Assembly (NCBI RefSeq): GCF_964355755.1
Contig: NC_092677.1
Location: 5,833,001 to 5,897,000 of the forward strand
Direction: 5' to 3'
From: Antedon mediterranea
Taxonomy: Eukaryota; Echinodermata; Crinoidea; Comatulida; Antedonidae
DNA: 64,000 nucleotides
Part shown: piece by piece, positions 10,986-20,122 of the stretch
How positions within the stretch are numbered: position 1 is the first letter of the stretch
Layout of the letters: the number at the start of each line of letters is the position of its first letter
Notes under the pieces: generated by a model
The model's database searches: none
Told to the model about the DNA's origin: nothing
Seen by the model: only the letters and a program-made list of their open reading frames with translations
Made by a program: the position numbers and the translations under genes

Positions 10986-11001
10986 TAGGCACGATATAGA
11001 C

Positions 11002-11255
11002 AATCTCAGTTAACGTTTGCATGTCCGTTGAGAGAGAAGATGCGGTAAATTGGTTTGAAGATAGAGGAATAAATCCAAGCAAACTGATCGTTAATTCTGC
11101 CAATCGTCAATCGGGAATTTTCTCAATGAATGGAACTTCAGGCAATTTGGTCATAAAACAAGTAAACAGAATGGACGCTGGTCTCTACACATGTCAGGTT
11201 GTTGAAAACGGAGGCGAAAGGGATTGTACTGAAACGTATAATTTAAATGTATATT
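11002..11255 (+). pseudogene. Gene B first V exon, 3' part after the DIRS insertion
   Basis: The frame continues the V domain begun at 5597-5634: cysteine in VNVCMS, tryptophan in VNWFED, and the F-strand signature DAGLYTCQVV. It ends at YNLNVY before the donor GTGAGT at 11256. It is close to gene C at 20601-20894 with scattered substitutions. A methionine at 11021 could start an N-terminally truncated product, but that would have no signal peptide. Confidence 0.8.
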
Positions 11256-11436
11256 GTGAGTTGTTACTTTGTATAATGTAATATTGATGATACCTAATTG
11301 TAATCCTAATTGATATCCAATTGTAGTATGTATAATATAGCTATTTTTTATTTGTGTTTTAGAGTGACTTACTAAACCAAAATCTTTAGCAAAAGTAAAC
11401 ACATTTTGTAAACCTAAATTTATTTACATATTTAAA

Positions 11437-11544
11437 AACAAGGCCATATTCATGGATGCAGTCGCGTGCTCAAGTTAGTGTTTACCGACCAACCGACCAA
11501 CCGAGCAACCGACATAGTGAGCTATAGAGTCGCGTTGCACGCAA
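11437..11544. mobile_element. Short GACC-repeat foldback element (copy 2)
   Basis: It starts AAAAACAAGGCC, then GCAGTCGCGTGC, a GACCAACC microsatellite, and ends CGACATAGTGAGCTATAGAGTCGCG. The homologous intron of gene C (about 21295-21305) lacks it between ATTTATTTACATA and AAATAAAGT, so that is an empty site. Confidence 0.55.
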
Positions 11545-12537
11545 GAAAACAAATAAAGTCGTATGTCCTTCTTTTAAAAAAAACATACCAAGACGATACT
11601 TAAAGCTTACATTTTTTTTATAGATAATTTTCATATAAGCCCATTTACACTAGGGTGATAACGATCGACGATAAAAATAGATAAATATGCATTTTTAATA
11701 TATAAATCAAAAGAAATTTTTAAAAGTTGTTATCCTAGAACTATAGGATAACCACATGCTGCCTTTGATGATAATGATATTTTCACACGTTCAATCAAAT
11801 GGCGTCATGATTAGTTAGAGCAATAATATCGTGACAATACAACGATTTTATTGTTTTTATTGATCATGACATCATTTGATTGGATTTAAAAAAATAGTAT
11901 CTTTATCGAAGACAGAATAAATTATTACCCTATAGTTCTATTACTTCTATTTATTGTCATTTGCATATAAGATATACATAGAAATTGTGTTTGCTCTGAG
12001 ATATACCAAAAAAAACAGATAAATAAAAACCAAGTGTTATAAAAAGTGTTACATCACTCTCGTAGCATGCGTTCAGTGCCCGAATGGCAGCTGGATAAAA
12101 GCTACTTTACGAAACATATTAGTATTTCTAAAATTAACAATTATATTTTGGGCAAATTTAGCAATTGTGAAACTGAAAATTAGTATTTAAAAAACCTAAT
12201 TATTATTACTAATCGTCTATTGCATAGAGTAAGATATGCAAAGTAATTATACCGAAACAATTGTTGCTTCAAAGAGCTATTCATTTGAAAATGTTTCATA
12301 CCAATGTTTCATTTGTTAATTCTTAAATATGTTTTTAGGTTGATGCTGTGTTTGCATATTAATTACTGAGTACCGTATTTCTTGCATAACAACATTACAA
12401 CATTGTGTATTTTCCATATTAAATTATTAATAATTATTACTAAATAACAAATTAAGCTAAGTAATAACAATGTGTATGCCAAGATGTTTTTAAAAACAGT
12501 AATGATTACAATATAAATTATGGATATTTTATTACAG

Positions 12538-12837
12538 ATATGGAGTCTCCAAATATCAAAGAATATACTACGAATATTGGAAACAATGTTGTTGGTTATA
12601 CACTGTGTTGTCAATGGTCAAAGATGTTTCCTAAAATGGAACCAAATGTCACGTGGTTTCAAAATGGCAATACATTAGAAGCTAGTACGACGTACGTTTT
12701 AGAAACACAAGGAAATGTGCATACAATGTGTATTAGTTACATATCAGAGGTTGGAGACTATTCTTGTCGCATTGATGTTGAAACAAGTATGGGTAATATG
12801 AGCAAGACAAGCAATTGCAAAGAACTGCAGTCACCTT
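12538..12837 (+). pseudogene. Gene B Ig exon 2 (C-like domain 1)
   Basis: 300 nt, phase 1 to 1, acceptor ATTACAG and donor GTAAGT. It encodes one C-like domain with a double Cys before Trp (LCCQW), the conserved PNVTWFQNG and VGDYSCRI. Its close relatives are the C exon of gene C and exons 13065-13382 and 14767-15067. Confidence 0.75.
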
Positions 12838-13064
12838 GTAAGTAACAGAAAATTATTTTATATCATGTACCTTCCAAGGTTATATTATAAATTACATTTA
12901 TACTTAATGACATCAACAATAAAAAACTTTATGAAAAATATCGTACTTTAGAATGATCAAAATGAGGTGTTATAAACATACAGACAATACGTGTACTGTA
13001 ATAAATGTTATAATCATAAACCATTGAAGCATCATTCACATTCTTCTTAAATGTGTTTTCAAAG

Positions 13065-13382
13065 ATGTTGATTCACCAATTGTCATCGTATCTATCGATA
13101 ACACAAAACGCTACTATGCATTTTACTGTGTATGGGGTTTATTGTATCCAGAATTTGAACCAGACATAACCTGGATTTTTAATGGAAATATACTGAACAC
13201 ATCAATAACTAAATACAGTGTAACAGACGAAGGGAAACGTTGGAATAAACTTATTATTCTTGATACAATAAGTAAGGACGACTTAGGAAACTATTCTTGT
13301 TGTATTACTGTACAAATGGATGACGGCACTAATATAACAAAGAAAAGCAATGTAGAAGAACTTTGGCAAGCATCTATTAGTG
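13065..13382 (+). pseudogene. Gene B Ig exon 3 (C-like domain 2)
   Basis: 318 nt, phase 1 to 1, donor GTAAGT at 13383. The domain has FYCVW, PDITWIFNGN and LGNYSCCI, and several NxS/T sites. It is longer than its sister exons because of extra residues before the donor (LWQASIS). Confidence 0.7.
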
Positions 13383-13416
13383 GTAAGTTAGAAATATATA
13401 GAATTTTATTTACACG

Positions 13417-13537
13417 CTGTTAAGCCTGTTTCGAATTGACAGGATTCAGCGATTTTATTGGAGAAGGGGGTAAACATGCTGTCAATTCAATGCAACTCAG
13501 CGTAACTCAACGATCGACAGGAAAACAGGCTTAACGC
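13417..13537. mobile_element. Small foldback element in a gene B intron
   Basis: It has inverted ends GCTGTTAAGCCTGTTT and AAACAGGCTTAACGC about 90 bases apart, with inner CGAATTGACAGG and TGTCAATTC also complementary. No coding content. Confidence 0.45.
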
Positions 13538-13948
13538 TAAATGTATAGATTACATATAAGGATACAATAATATCACAACAAAAACTTACATATTTTGCAT
13601 AAATGGAAAATACAGACATTGATTGATAAATATACAACTTACAGTAAATTTTTGGGTTTGGATTGTTACCATTGCGACAGATATTACATAATACTACTGT
13701 ACTAGGTGTAGTTCAAAACATTTCTAACGTGACAAAATTACGCCTGCAATTCTTGAACATTTCTATACTATTCAAGGTAGGCCAAAGAGACGAATGTCCG
13801 CTGATTTTAACAGCAGCTTAAATTCTCCGTGATATAACATTTATTTAATAAGGGTTAGCAAAATAGTAATAATCTAATAAAAATAATATTTATAATTCAA
13901 AAAGAAGTATTATTATTATTAATTTGAATAATTATTGTTTCATTTAAG

Positions 13949-14248
13949 TTACACGGTTATCAGTAGTTGAAGAGGAGCGAATAGCAATACCAGCTGGAGT
14001 TGGTGTGCCCATAAACGAAATTGTGACGATAAAGTGGTACAAGTATAAATCGCCAAACACAAGCTATATAATTGTTAGTTTAACAAATCGAACCAATGGC
14101 CGCTTCTCAATTGATGGAACTGGTGAAAACTACGGTGATTTGATCATACAACATGCTGATAGAGAAGATGCGGGTTATTACACAATTCAGATTTTTGAAA
14201 AAGAGGATTCTAGACAGCAGACCATTACGTATTATTTGGATGTACATT
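13949..14248 (+). pseudogene. Gene B Ig exon 4 (V-like domain without the canonical cysteines)
   Basis: 300 nt, phase 1 to 1. The sequence follows the V pattern of exon 1 (KWYKYKS, GRFSIDGTG, DREDAGYYTIQIF). The B-strand Cys position reads as non-Cys in VPINEIV, and the F-strand Cys is Ile (YYTI). Both halves of the usual disulfide are thus missing. The donor GTTAGT at 14249 is weaker than the others. Confidence 0.7.
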
Positions 14249-14766
14249 GTTAGTTTTTTTTTCTTTAATAAATATTATAATCATAGTATACAGTAGCGTA
14301 TAACCAAATTTAGGCACTAATTATATTTCCAACTTATATTTAAATATTATGATAGGTTATAATATATGTAGTCTTTAACCTCCACTCATTTTAAACTAGT
14401 ATCACATTATTTTTGCTAAATTGTAGACTTGACCATGAATGCCTTTTATCATTTTGTATTATATTATTTCAGTCGGGAAAATGTATTATTATGTTCTTAA
14501 TGCTATGTTCTTATTCACCTGGTGTGGCTTACTGCAGAACTGGATTCTCAAATTCACGAAGTGTTGTTACATACAGTCTTTCATAATTGAAGACAAAATA
14601 GATAATTTCCTACAATTAAACTTTGAAAAATATTGATCAGCGGTGGTATAATTGTATACACAAATTATTTGACTAAATTTGAATAAATACAATCACGGAA
14701 GTTATAGAAATGTTATGCTAATTTATAGTCTGCTCACTATTTTTTATAACTTTATTTCTTCCAAAG

Positions 14767-15067
14767 ATCTACCTCAACCAACTCTCACATCATTCACTGA
14801 AAAGGCTGGCCACAGAAACACGTTGTACTGCAGGTGGTGTCAAATTTACCCCGAGATGGAACCGTACGTAGCATGGTTACATAATGGACATATATTAAAC
14901 ACCTCAACGACTAAGTACAGTGTGATAAAGAACGAACAGAAGAACAGACAAACACTCATTATTCTGGAAATGACTGAACAAGATGTTGGAGAATATGCTT
15001 GTCGTATTACTAAAAACAAAATTAGAAATGCCTAATATGAGCAAGACAAGCAATATTGAAATCCTAG
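14767..15067 (+). pseudogene. Gene B Ig exon 5 (C-like domain 3), frame broken
   Basis: C-like domain with YCRWCQIYPEMEPYVAW and VGEYACRIT. The exon is 301 nt from acceptor (CCAAAG) to donor (G|GTACG). Its sister exons are multiples of three, so one extra base is present. Reading straight through gives a stop at about 15033. Shifting frame by one near the A-run at 15011-15022 recovers the MSKTSN end seen in the paralogues. A homopolymer sequencing error is possible. Confidence 0.75.
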
Positions 15068-15245
15068 GTACGAACTGCACAATACATTGTTTATTTTATC
15101 GTCGTCAATTGTTTCACTACAAAATATTTCTAAATTTAGGTATCAATTATAGTTGATTGAAACATATTTAATTCGGGATTAAGTTAGTTTTTTTTAAATA
15201 TAAATTATAAAAATATTGTTATAACAAACATGCTTTCTTTTTAAG

Positions 15246-15361
15246 GTGCTTTGGATTCAACAGTAGCAGCATGCTTATCAAGTACAATTCTAATTGTCGC
15301 TGTTGTAATCACATTTATCTTTGGATCTGTCCCCACTTGCGTAATAGCAATTTGTCTTCAT
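15246..15361 (+). pseudogene. Gene B transmembrane exon
   Basis: The exon encodes a short stalk (ALDSTVAACL) followed by a strongly hydrophobic span (STILIVAVVITFIFG and VIAICLH) and ends in phase 0 at a GTAAGT donor. It is unrelated to the transmembrane exon of gene C. Confidence 0.75.
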
Positions 15362-15612
15362 GTAAGTATTTTTTTAATTACACGGGGCTAAAAGACACAA
15401 GCGAAATAGGTTGTATAGTATTAAAAGAAAAATAAACTCTTATTGTACAAAGAGAATGATTTTCGGACCGAATAATTGGTTTGTTTTGGATTTTGTTTTT
15501 ATCTATGCTGGAAGGTTTCGTCAACATTATCATTAGTACCATTATAAATAACCAATTACATAGAAATTTAAATTATCATTTATAATCTGAGAGTAAATTA
15601 GTAGGTCTAAAT

Positions 15613-16384
15613 AAAAACAAGGCCAACAGCCATTAAGTCGCGTGCTACAATGCATAGTGATACCGGACCGACAGACAAACAGACCGACAGACAGACAGAC
15701 CGACAGACAGACGGACCGACCGACATAGTGAACTATACTGACCGAAATTACTGAACATGTTTAAAAATGTTGAAATGTTTAAAAACATTTATATTTTTTT
15801 AATTTACACGTGCGTAGCCTGTCACTTTTGACGTGCTCGTATAACGTAATTTCGAGTTGAAAAGTAAGTCAAGAAAACAGAAATTGGGCAAAAAGAGTGC
15901 GCAATAACATTTAACGCGCAGTGCAAAAAATCTGCGCACTCATGGCAATTTTGTAAACGCTTAAAATTGCCTGAAACGTACTCTTATTTCATCGAAAATA
16001 AATTTGGAAAATTTTAAGCGCGCGTACGCATGCGTTACATGCGCTACGCACGTAATTGTATTGCCATATGATGATTTATGCCCTGAAATTTATGAGTACC
16101 AAATTTTATTTAATTGTGATTCATGGTTGTTAAGATATGATTACAAACGTGATTTCGTTAAATCGTGCGTAGACCGCGTAATTTTTTATTGCGCACCGTG
16201 AAAACATAACCACATCGATTCCTGCCCATAAGGAATATTCTGTGAAAAATTGACTTAGCTAGATTAAACTGATATCAAGATAAGGTCATAAAGCGATAAA
16301 ACGCATAGTGATACCGGACCGACAGACAGACAGACAGACCAACCGATCGACATAGTGAACTATAGAGTCGCTTCCACGCGACTA
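15613..16384. mobile_element. Long composite GACAGACC-repeat element (copy 3), gene B last intron
   Basis: It begins AAAAACAAGGCCAACAGCC...AAGTCGCGTG and ends TCGCTTCCACGCGACTAAT. The signature ATAGTGATACCGGACCGACAGAC occurs twice, near each end, around about 560 bp of unique GCGC-containing DNA. It looks like two short elements flanking a shared insert. A near copy is at 59810-60609. The paralogous remnant at about 900-910 is an empty site. Confidence 0.7.
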
Positions 16385-16463
16385 ATAATGGTGTACTTAT
16401 CAACGGTAAAATGATACACTTTTACTTTCACTCTATAATGAATCATTTATATTTTTCTTACAG

Positions 16464-16664
16464 AAAAGACGAGTAAAAGAAATCCATACTAATCATAAAA
16501 GTCACCAATATCAAGACCTGCAATTTGTTTCCAGTCCCGCTATTTACAATACAACGATATATCCTATAACAGACGACAACGTTGCTACCAATCAATACGC
16601 TGACAAAATGTCGTATACGCCGTGTCCTAAGCCTAACGTTGATTATCAGAATGTGACGAACTAG
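16464..16664 (+). pseudogene. Gene B cytoplasmic tail exon with ITIM-like motif
   Basis: Acceptor TTCTTACAG, then KRRVKEIH, ending in a TAG at 16662-16664: 66 residues. Basic residues follow the membrane span, as expected for the cytoplasmic side. Tyrosines occur in HQYQDL, AIYNTT, NQYADK, MSYTP and VDYQNV. VDYQNV fits the ITIM consensus and also contains YxN (a Grb2-type SH2 site). The exon itself is intact; the gene upstream is not. Confidence 0.75.
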
Positions 16665-16953
16665 TCTAACTTGCTTATTACTTTTTATTAGAGAATCGGG
16701 GGTGGGGGAGGGGTGTTTTTTATATAATGTATAATTGTATATATAACTAGAAAATCAAATTCTTTAAATTAATACAGGCTATAATATACACACATTTAAC
16801 AAAAGCTTTTTTTCCTTAAGAAATATCGTTTAAGCATAATACATGCTCAAGGAATAATTGATTGTTTGTTTGAAATAATATAATTATGAAACATGTAATC
16901 AAGAAAACAAATATATAAATTTGATTAACTTTAGCCTTGCTCCAGTTGATACT

Positions 16954-17113
16954 GTAAAGCTTCATTATCAAACTTTATGTGACAGAAAATGTGATGTGCA
17001 TGCATGGATATTATAATGTCTTATCACTACGATATTTGGGCATGTCACTACCATATTTGGGCTCATCGCATACTTTTTTGACAAACTAGTTTGATAGTGT
17101 AGACAGGGCATAA
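16954..17113. mobile_element. Foldback element, GTCTACACTATCAAAC family (copy 2)
   Basis: It has ends AAAGCTTCATTATCAAAC and ACTAGTTTGATAGTGTAGACAGGGC, with an interior TATCACTACGATATTTGGGCATGTCACTACC. It is paralogous in position to the copy at 1373-1534. Confidence 0.55.
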
Positions 17114-17166
17114 AACAAACTAACGTGTATTAGAATGTTCGTCAAAACACATGCGTTTTGTATGGT

Positions 17167-17562
17167 GCCGGATGGCGTAATTTTTTTTTCCAGGACGAAC
17201 GTGGGCAGAAATCATGAATAATTCATGATTAATTATGACATAATAGGGAACATTATAGAGGGCGCTGTATAAGAATGCCGAGAGATTAAAAAATTAGTGT
17301 AAACAACGTTTGCCAACCGAAATGTTTGGTCTAGTGGTAAAGGCTTTAACATATTACGCTGAAGCACTCGGTTCGAGGTCTTTCATGAACTTGTTTTTTT
17401 TTAATAGTTGAGAGAGATTATTTAGAGGGTTAGGTTTAGTATATTTAGGAAGTAGATCAGCTATCTTTCAATTCTTTATAATAGAAAATAATTATTAAGG
17501 TAATGAATTATTCATGACTTCTGCCCACGTTCGACCTGGAAAAAAAAAACACGCTGCCGGCC
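17167..17562 (+). mobile_element. TIR-flanked element with a tRNA-like promoter (copy 1)
   Basis: About 60-bp inverted ends run from GCCGGATGGCGTAA through CCAGGACGAACGTGGGCAG, mirrored at 17505-17562. Inside, TGGTCTAGTGGTAAAGG and GGTTCGAGGTC look like the A and B boxes of a tRNA. After a T-run, a stretch of about 65 bp (17410-17475) matches the reverse complement of 27845-27905 in the second copy. The paralogous block near 1585 lacks it. Confidence 0.65.
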
Positions 17563-17954
17563 CCAATGTGTTCTCACTTTAATTGCATACGAAGTAGTAT
17601 ATCAATATTAAATCTTACATTCCTATTTTAAACTATAAACAGCATGACGACCATATTTTGTATGGCAACATTATGCCATTATGTGCTTAGAAAAGCGTTG
17701 GCTATACATTTTCAAGTTTAGTCTAGCTTTCATTTGTCTGTGTGTTAATAATGTATACATAATCATAAATATAAAGATGTCGGTGTTACTAATTAATATC
17801 ATTTACCTAATAAAAGCAAATATCACATTGAAAATTTGCAATATTTATAACCTTTTACCATTACGGTGCATTTTTATCATTACTTTTGATATGGGAGTTT
17901 TAAGAATTTCCAGTTACCAAGACTTACCAAGAGGGCGACATTAAAAACTGGTCT

Positions 17955-19420
17955 TTATAATATTTTATTTATTTTTTTTTTTATTTTATTCAGTTGTCAA
18001 CCAACAGCGATGGAACCGCCACTAACAGGTTGAATCTAAACATAATAAATACAAAATGTATTCAAATAAACAACACAAACGTAAACAAAGATAACAACAT
18101 TAAAGAGATTAAACAATTTTACCCTTAAATACATTTAAACTATCATATAAATCAATATCCAAACAAGTAACCTATTAAATGTGTTAGGTAACCGCTGAAA
18201 GATACCTCGTTTTGTGCATTCAACACGACCACAAGGAACGTGAAGCAAACACTTGCTGCGAGTACGAGTTGGTATATTCAACTTAAACAAAGCAACAAGA
18301 GGACAATCATAAACGGAATTGAATGAGTTGTATAAAAAAAAAACTCAAAAACAACTCTACGATTTTCAAGAGAAATAAGAGAAACATAAAAATTAGGACA
18401 AGTGCGAGCAAGGAATCTAATGAATTTGTTCTGAACATTATAAATACGCTGAGATTGAGTACAAGAAATTGAATTTAAAATGACTGAACAGTATTCCAGG
18501 TGGGGGCACACGACTGAACGGTACAATGATGTTAATGCTCCACCATTGCCCATGAATCTACAGTTCCTCCATAACAAACCCAGCATTCTATTTGCCTTAC
18601 ATACAACATAATTAACATGTAAACAAAAATTTAACTTACTATCAATTAAAACTCCTAAATCCCTTTGAGAATTAACACAATCTAATTCCTGATCATTCAA
18701 CTTATATTTGGTTATAATAGGCTTTGTTTTCAGAGTGATACACAAAGATTTACATTTGCTTATTTTTAAAGAAAGTTTCCATGTCTCAGCCCATCCCACA
18801 AGAGAATCCAGATCCTCTTGCAGCAGATGAGCGTCGTCAGGTGAAGAGATTACTTTAAACAACTTTTAAGGTCATCAGCAAACAGAAGTGATTGTGAAAA
18901 CTTAAAAACAGAAGGAAGGTCATTAATATACAAATTAAAAAGCAAGGGGCCAATAATTGACCCCTGCGGAACCCCATAAAGTACAGGAAGCCACTCAGAA
19001 CAGTTTCCACTGATGACTACCCTCTGCTTCCTGTCAGTCAAATAATCCGAAAACCATTTAAGAAGATTGCCTTTTAAACCAAACTTTGAAATCTTAAAAA
19101 CTACACAAACCAACAGTGGTGTTGGTAGTCTATGAGTGCCGCTTACCTGGATAAACCAACATAAGCCTCTCTCTCCGACGAGAGGTAAACATTACGAAAA
19201 GAAGAACATTAATAACATTAATTTTTCCCCACCCCCGTCGGATAATGGATCAGTCCGCCACCAGTACGCCCTCAAGTGAGACAAGTAAATCATGAGGGAC
19301 CGAGTCAAATGCTCTAGAAAAATCAGTGTAGACCACATCACATTGCTTCTTACTATTCAAAGCATTGTATGCTGTAGAAAGAAGCAAATCAATATTAATA
19401 ATATCAATGACGGCTATGTA
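17955..19420 (-). mobile_element. 5'-truncated LINE fragment (non-LTR reverse transcriptase)
   Basis: Minus-strand frames carry RT motifs: TDFSRAFDSVPHDLL (about 19320), GVPQGSIIGPLLFNLYINDLP (about 18950), FADD (about 18885) and RDLGVLIDSKLNF (about 18670). The 3' end is A-rich on the minus strand (the T-run near 17965-17985). The start of the RT is missing and there are frame breaks, including one near 18855, so it is dead. It is a CR1/Jockey-like RT by motif style only. A DIRS fragment interrupts it at 19102-19282. Confidence 0.8.
19102..19282. mobile_element. 181-bp DIRS remnant inside the LINE
   Basis: By eye it is identical to 5637-5817 plus its AC: the left extremity and most of the left terminal repeat of the DIRS element. 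An AC dinucleotide is present at both borders (19100-19101 and 19281-19282). Removing the insert and one AC joins the LINE frame perfectly across PHDLL and FKISKFGL. It is thus a precise recombinase-type insertion or a partial excision, not random debris. Confidence 0.85.
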
Positions 19421-19576
19421 CCGAAGATGAGAAGATTGAAAAATACACAACACAAAATGGAACCGATTTGTCTAATAGCACTAATGACGACAATGGCGAT
19501 GAGCAGAACTGTTTTTATGTTTCCCGAAAGAGGAAATATTAAGTTATTTTTAAACCATGAAGAACTGTTTTGTTCA

Positions 19577-19578
<2 letters not shown>

Positions 19579-19673
<95 letters not shown>
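19579..19673. repeat. (AT)n microsatellite
   Basis: About 95 bases of pure TA/AT repeats just upstream of gene C's conserved 5' exon. At the paralogous spot upstream of gene B (about 4955) there is no such expansion. Confidence 0.95.
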
Positions 19674-19675
<2 letters not shown>

Positions 19676-19797
19676 TGTTTCGGTTATTTCTTACGGTACA
19701 TAATTATGGAAACTGAAAATAAAAGTAATGCGTTATTTAATGTAAAAGTGATGTTCACAATCACAAACTCAATCATACGCTGAAACAGTAGATAGCG
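19674..19797 (+). promoter_or_regulatory. Probable 5' untranslated exon of gene C
   Basis: Conserved with 4960-5059 upstream of gene B, ending at the same donor (GCG|GTAAGTGGTGT). The following 70 bases (AACAAAGGCACTGTGCC) are also conserved. The transcription start is not visible. Confidence 0.45.
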
Positions 19798-20122
19798 GTA
19801 AGTGGTGTATTTTTTTATATATTTAACAAAGGCACTGTGCCCTTTTACTTTTATCAAACATGTAAATCCTTATAAAGAACATTCTGTGTTACTGTTACTT
19901 AATAGCAAAACAATCGTTTATGGATATTATTGGACTCTTTAGTGGAGGACATTGCCGATAAGCTATGTTACATTCAGAAATTATCGTGAGTTTCTTTATC
20001 ATGATGTTCTATATCAACCTGCAGTCGTTAACGTAATGACTTGATATTATCGTTAACCAAGTTGATAACATCAGCAGTCGCAACCCTTACTAACAAGTGA
20101 ATCCTAACTCCTATTTATAGAT

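Larger units (their letters stand above)
5635..11001 (-). mobile_element. Full-length DIRS-type tyrosine-recombinase retrotransposon
   Basis: The element lies on the minus strand and has Gag, RT/RNase H and tyrosine recombinase frames in that order, non-identical inverted terminal repeats, and an internal complementary region that matches both outer ends. This is the DIRS layout. It is inserted in the first V exon of Ig gene B. An AC dinucleotide lies at both junctions (5635-5636 and 11000-11001). Keeping one AC, the flanking exon pieces total 294 nt, equal to the gene C exon. The three frames are open, so the element is young. A 181-bp piece identical to its left end sits at 19102-19282. One RNase H catalytic residue appears substituted. 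Confidence 0.95.
5328..16664 (+). pseudogene. Ig-superfamily receptor gene B, five Ig exons, disrupted
   Basis: The exons are: signal peptide 5328-5378 (ATG at 5330; MATYYLFLIFLCQPTI); V domain 5597-5634 plus 11002-11255, split by a retrotransposon; C-like 12538-12837; C-like 13065-13382; V-like 13949-14248; C-like 14767-15067; transmembrane 15246-15361; tail 16464-16664 (stop 16662). Ig exons are phase 1-1, as usual for shuffled Ig modules. The encoded protein would have been a type I membrane receptor. Two lesions are visible: the 5.4-kb DIRS insertion in the first V exon, and a 301-nt length of the last Ig exon where 300 would keep frame. The first half is very close to gene C. The transmembrane segment and tail are unrelated to gene C. 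It could still make an N-terminally altered transcript, but as read it is a pseudogene. Confidence 0.75.

Noticed and set aside
16004-16201. 65-aa plus-strand frame
   Set aside because: It lies wholly inside the long GACAGACC-repeat element. It has no recognisable domain, and the other copy is not clearly under coding constraint.
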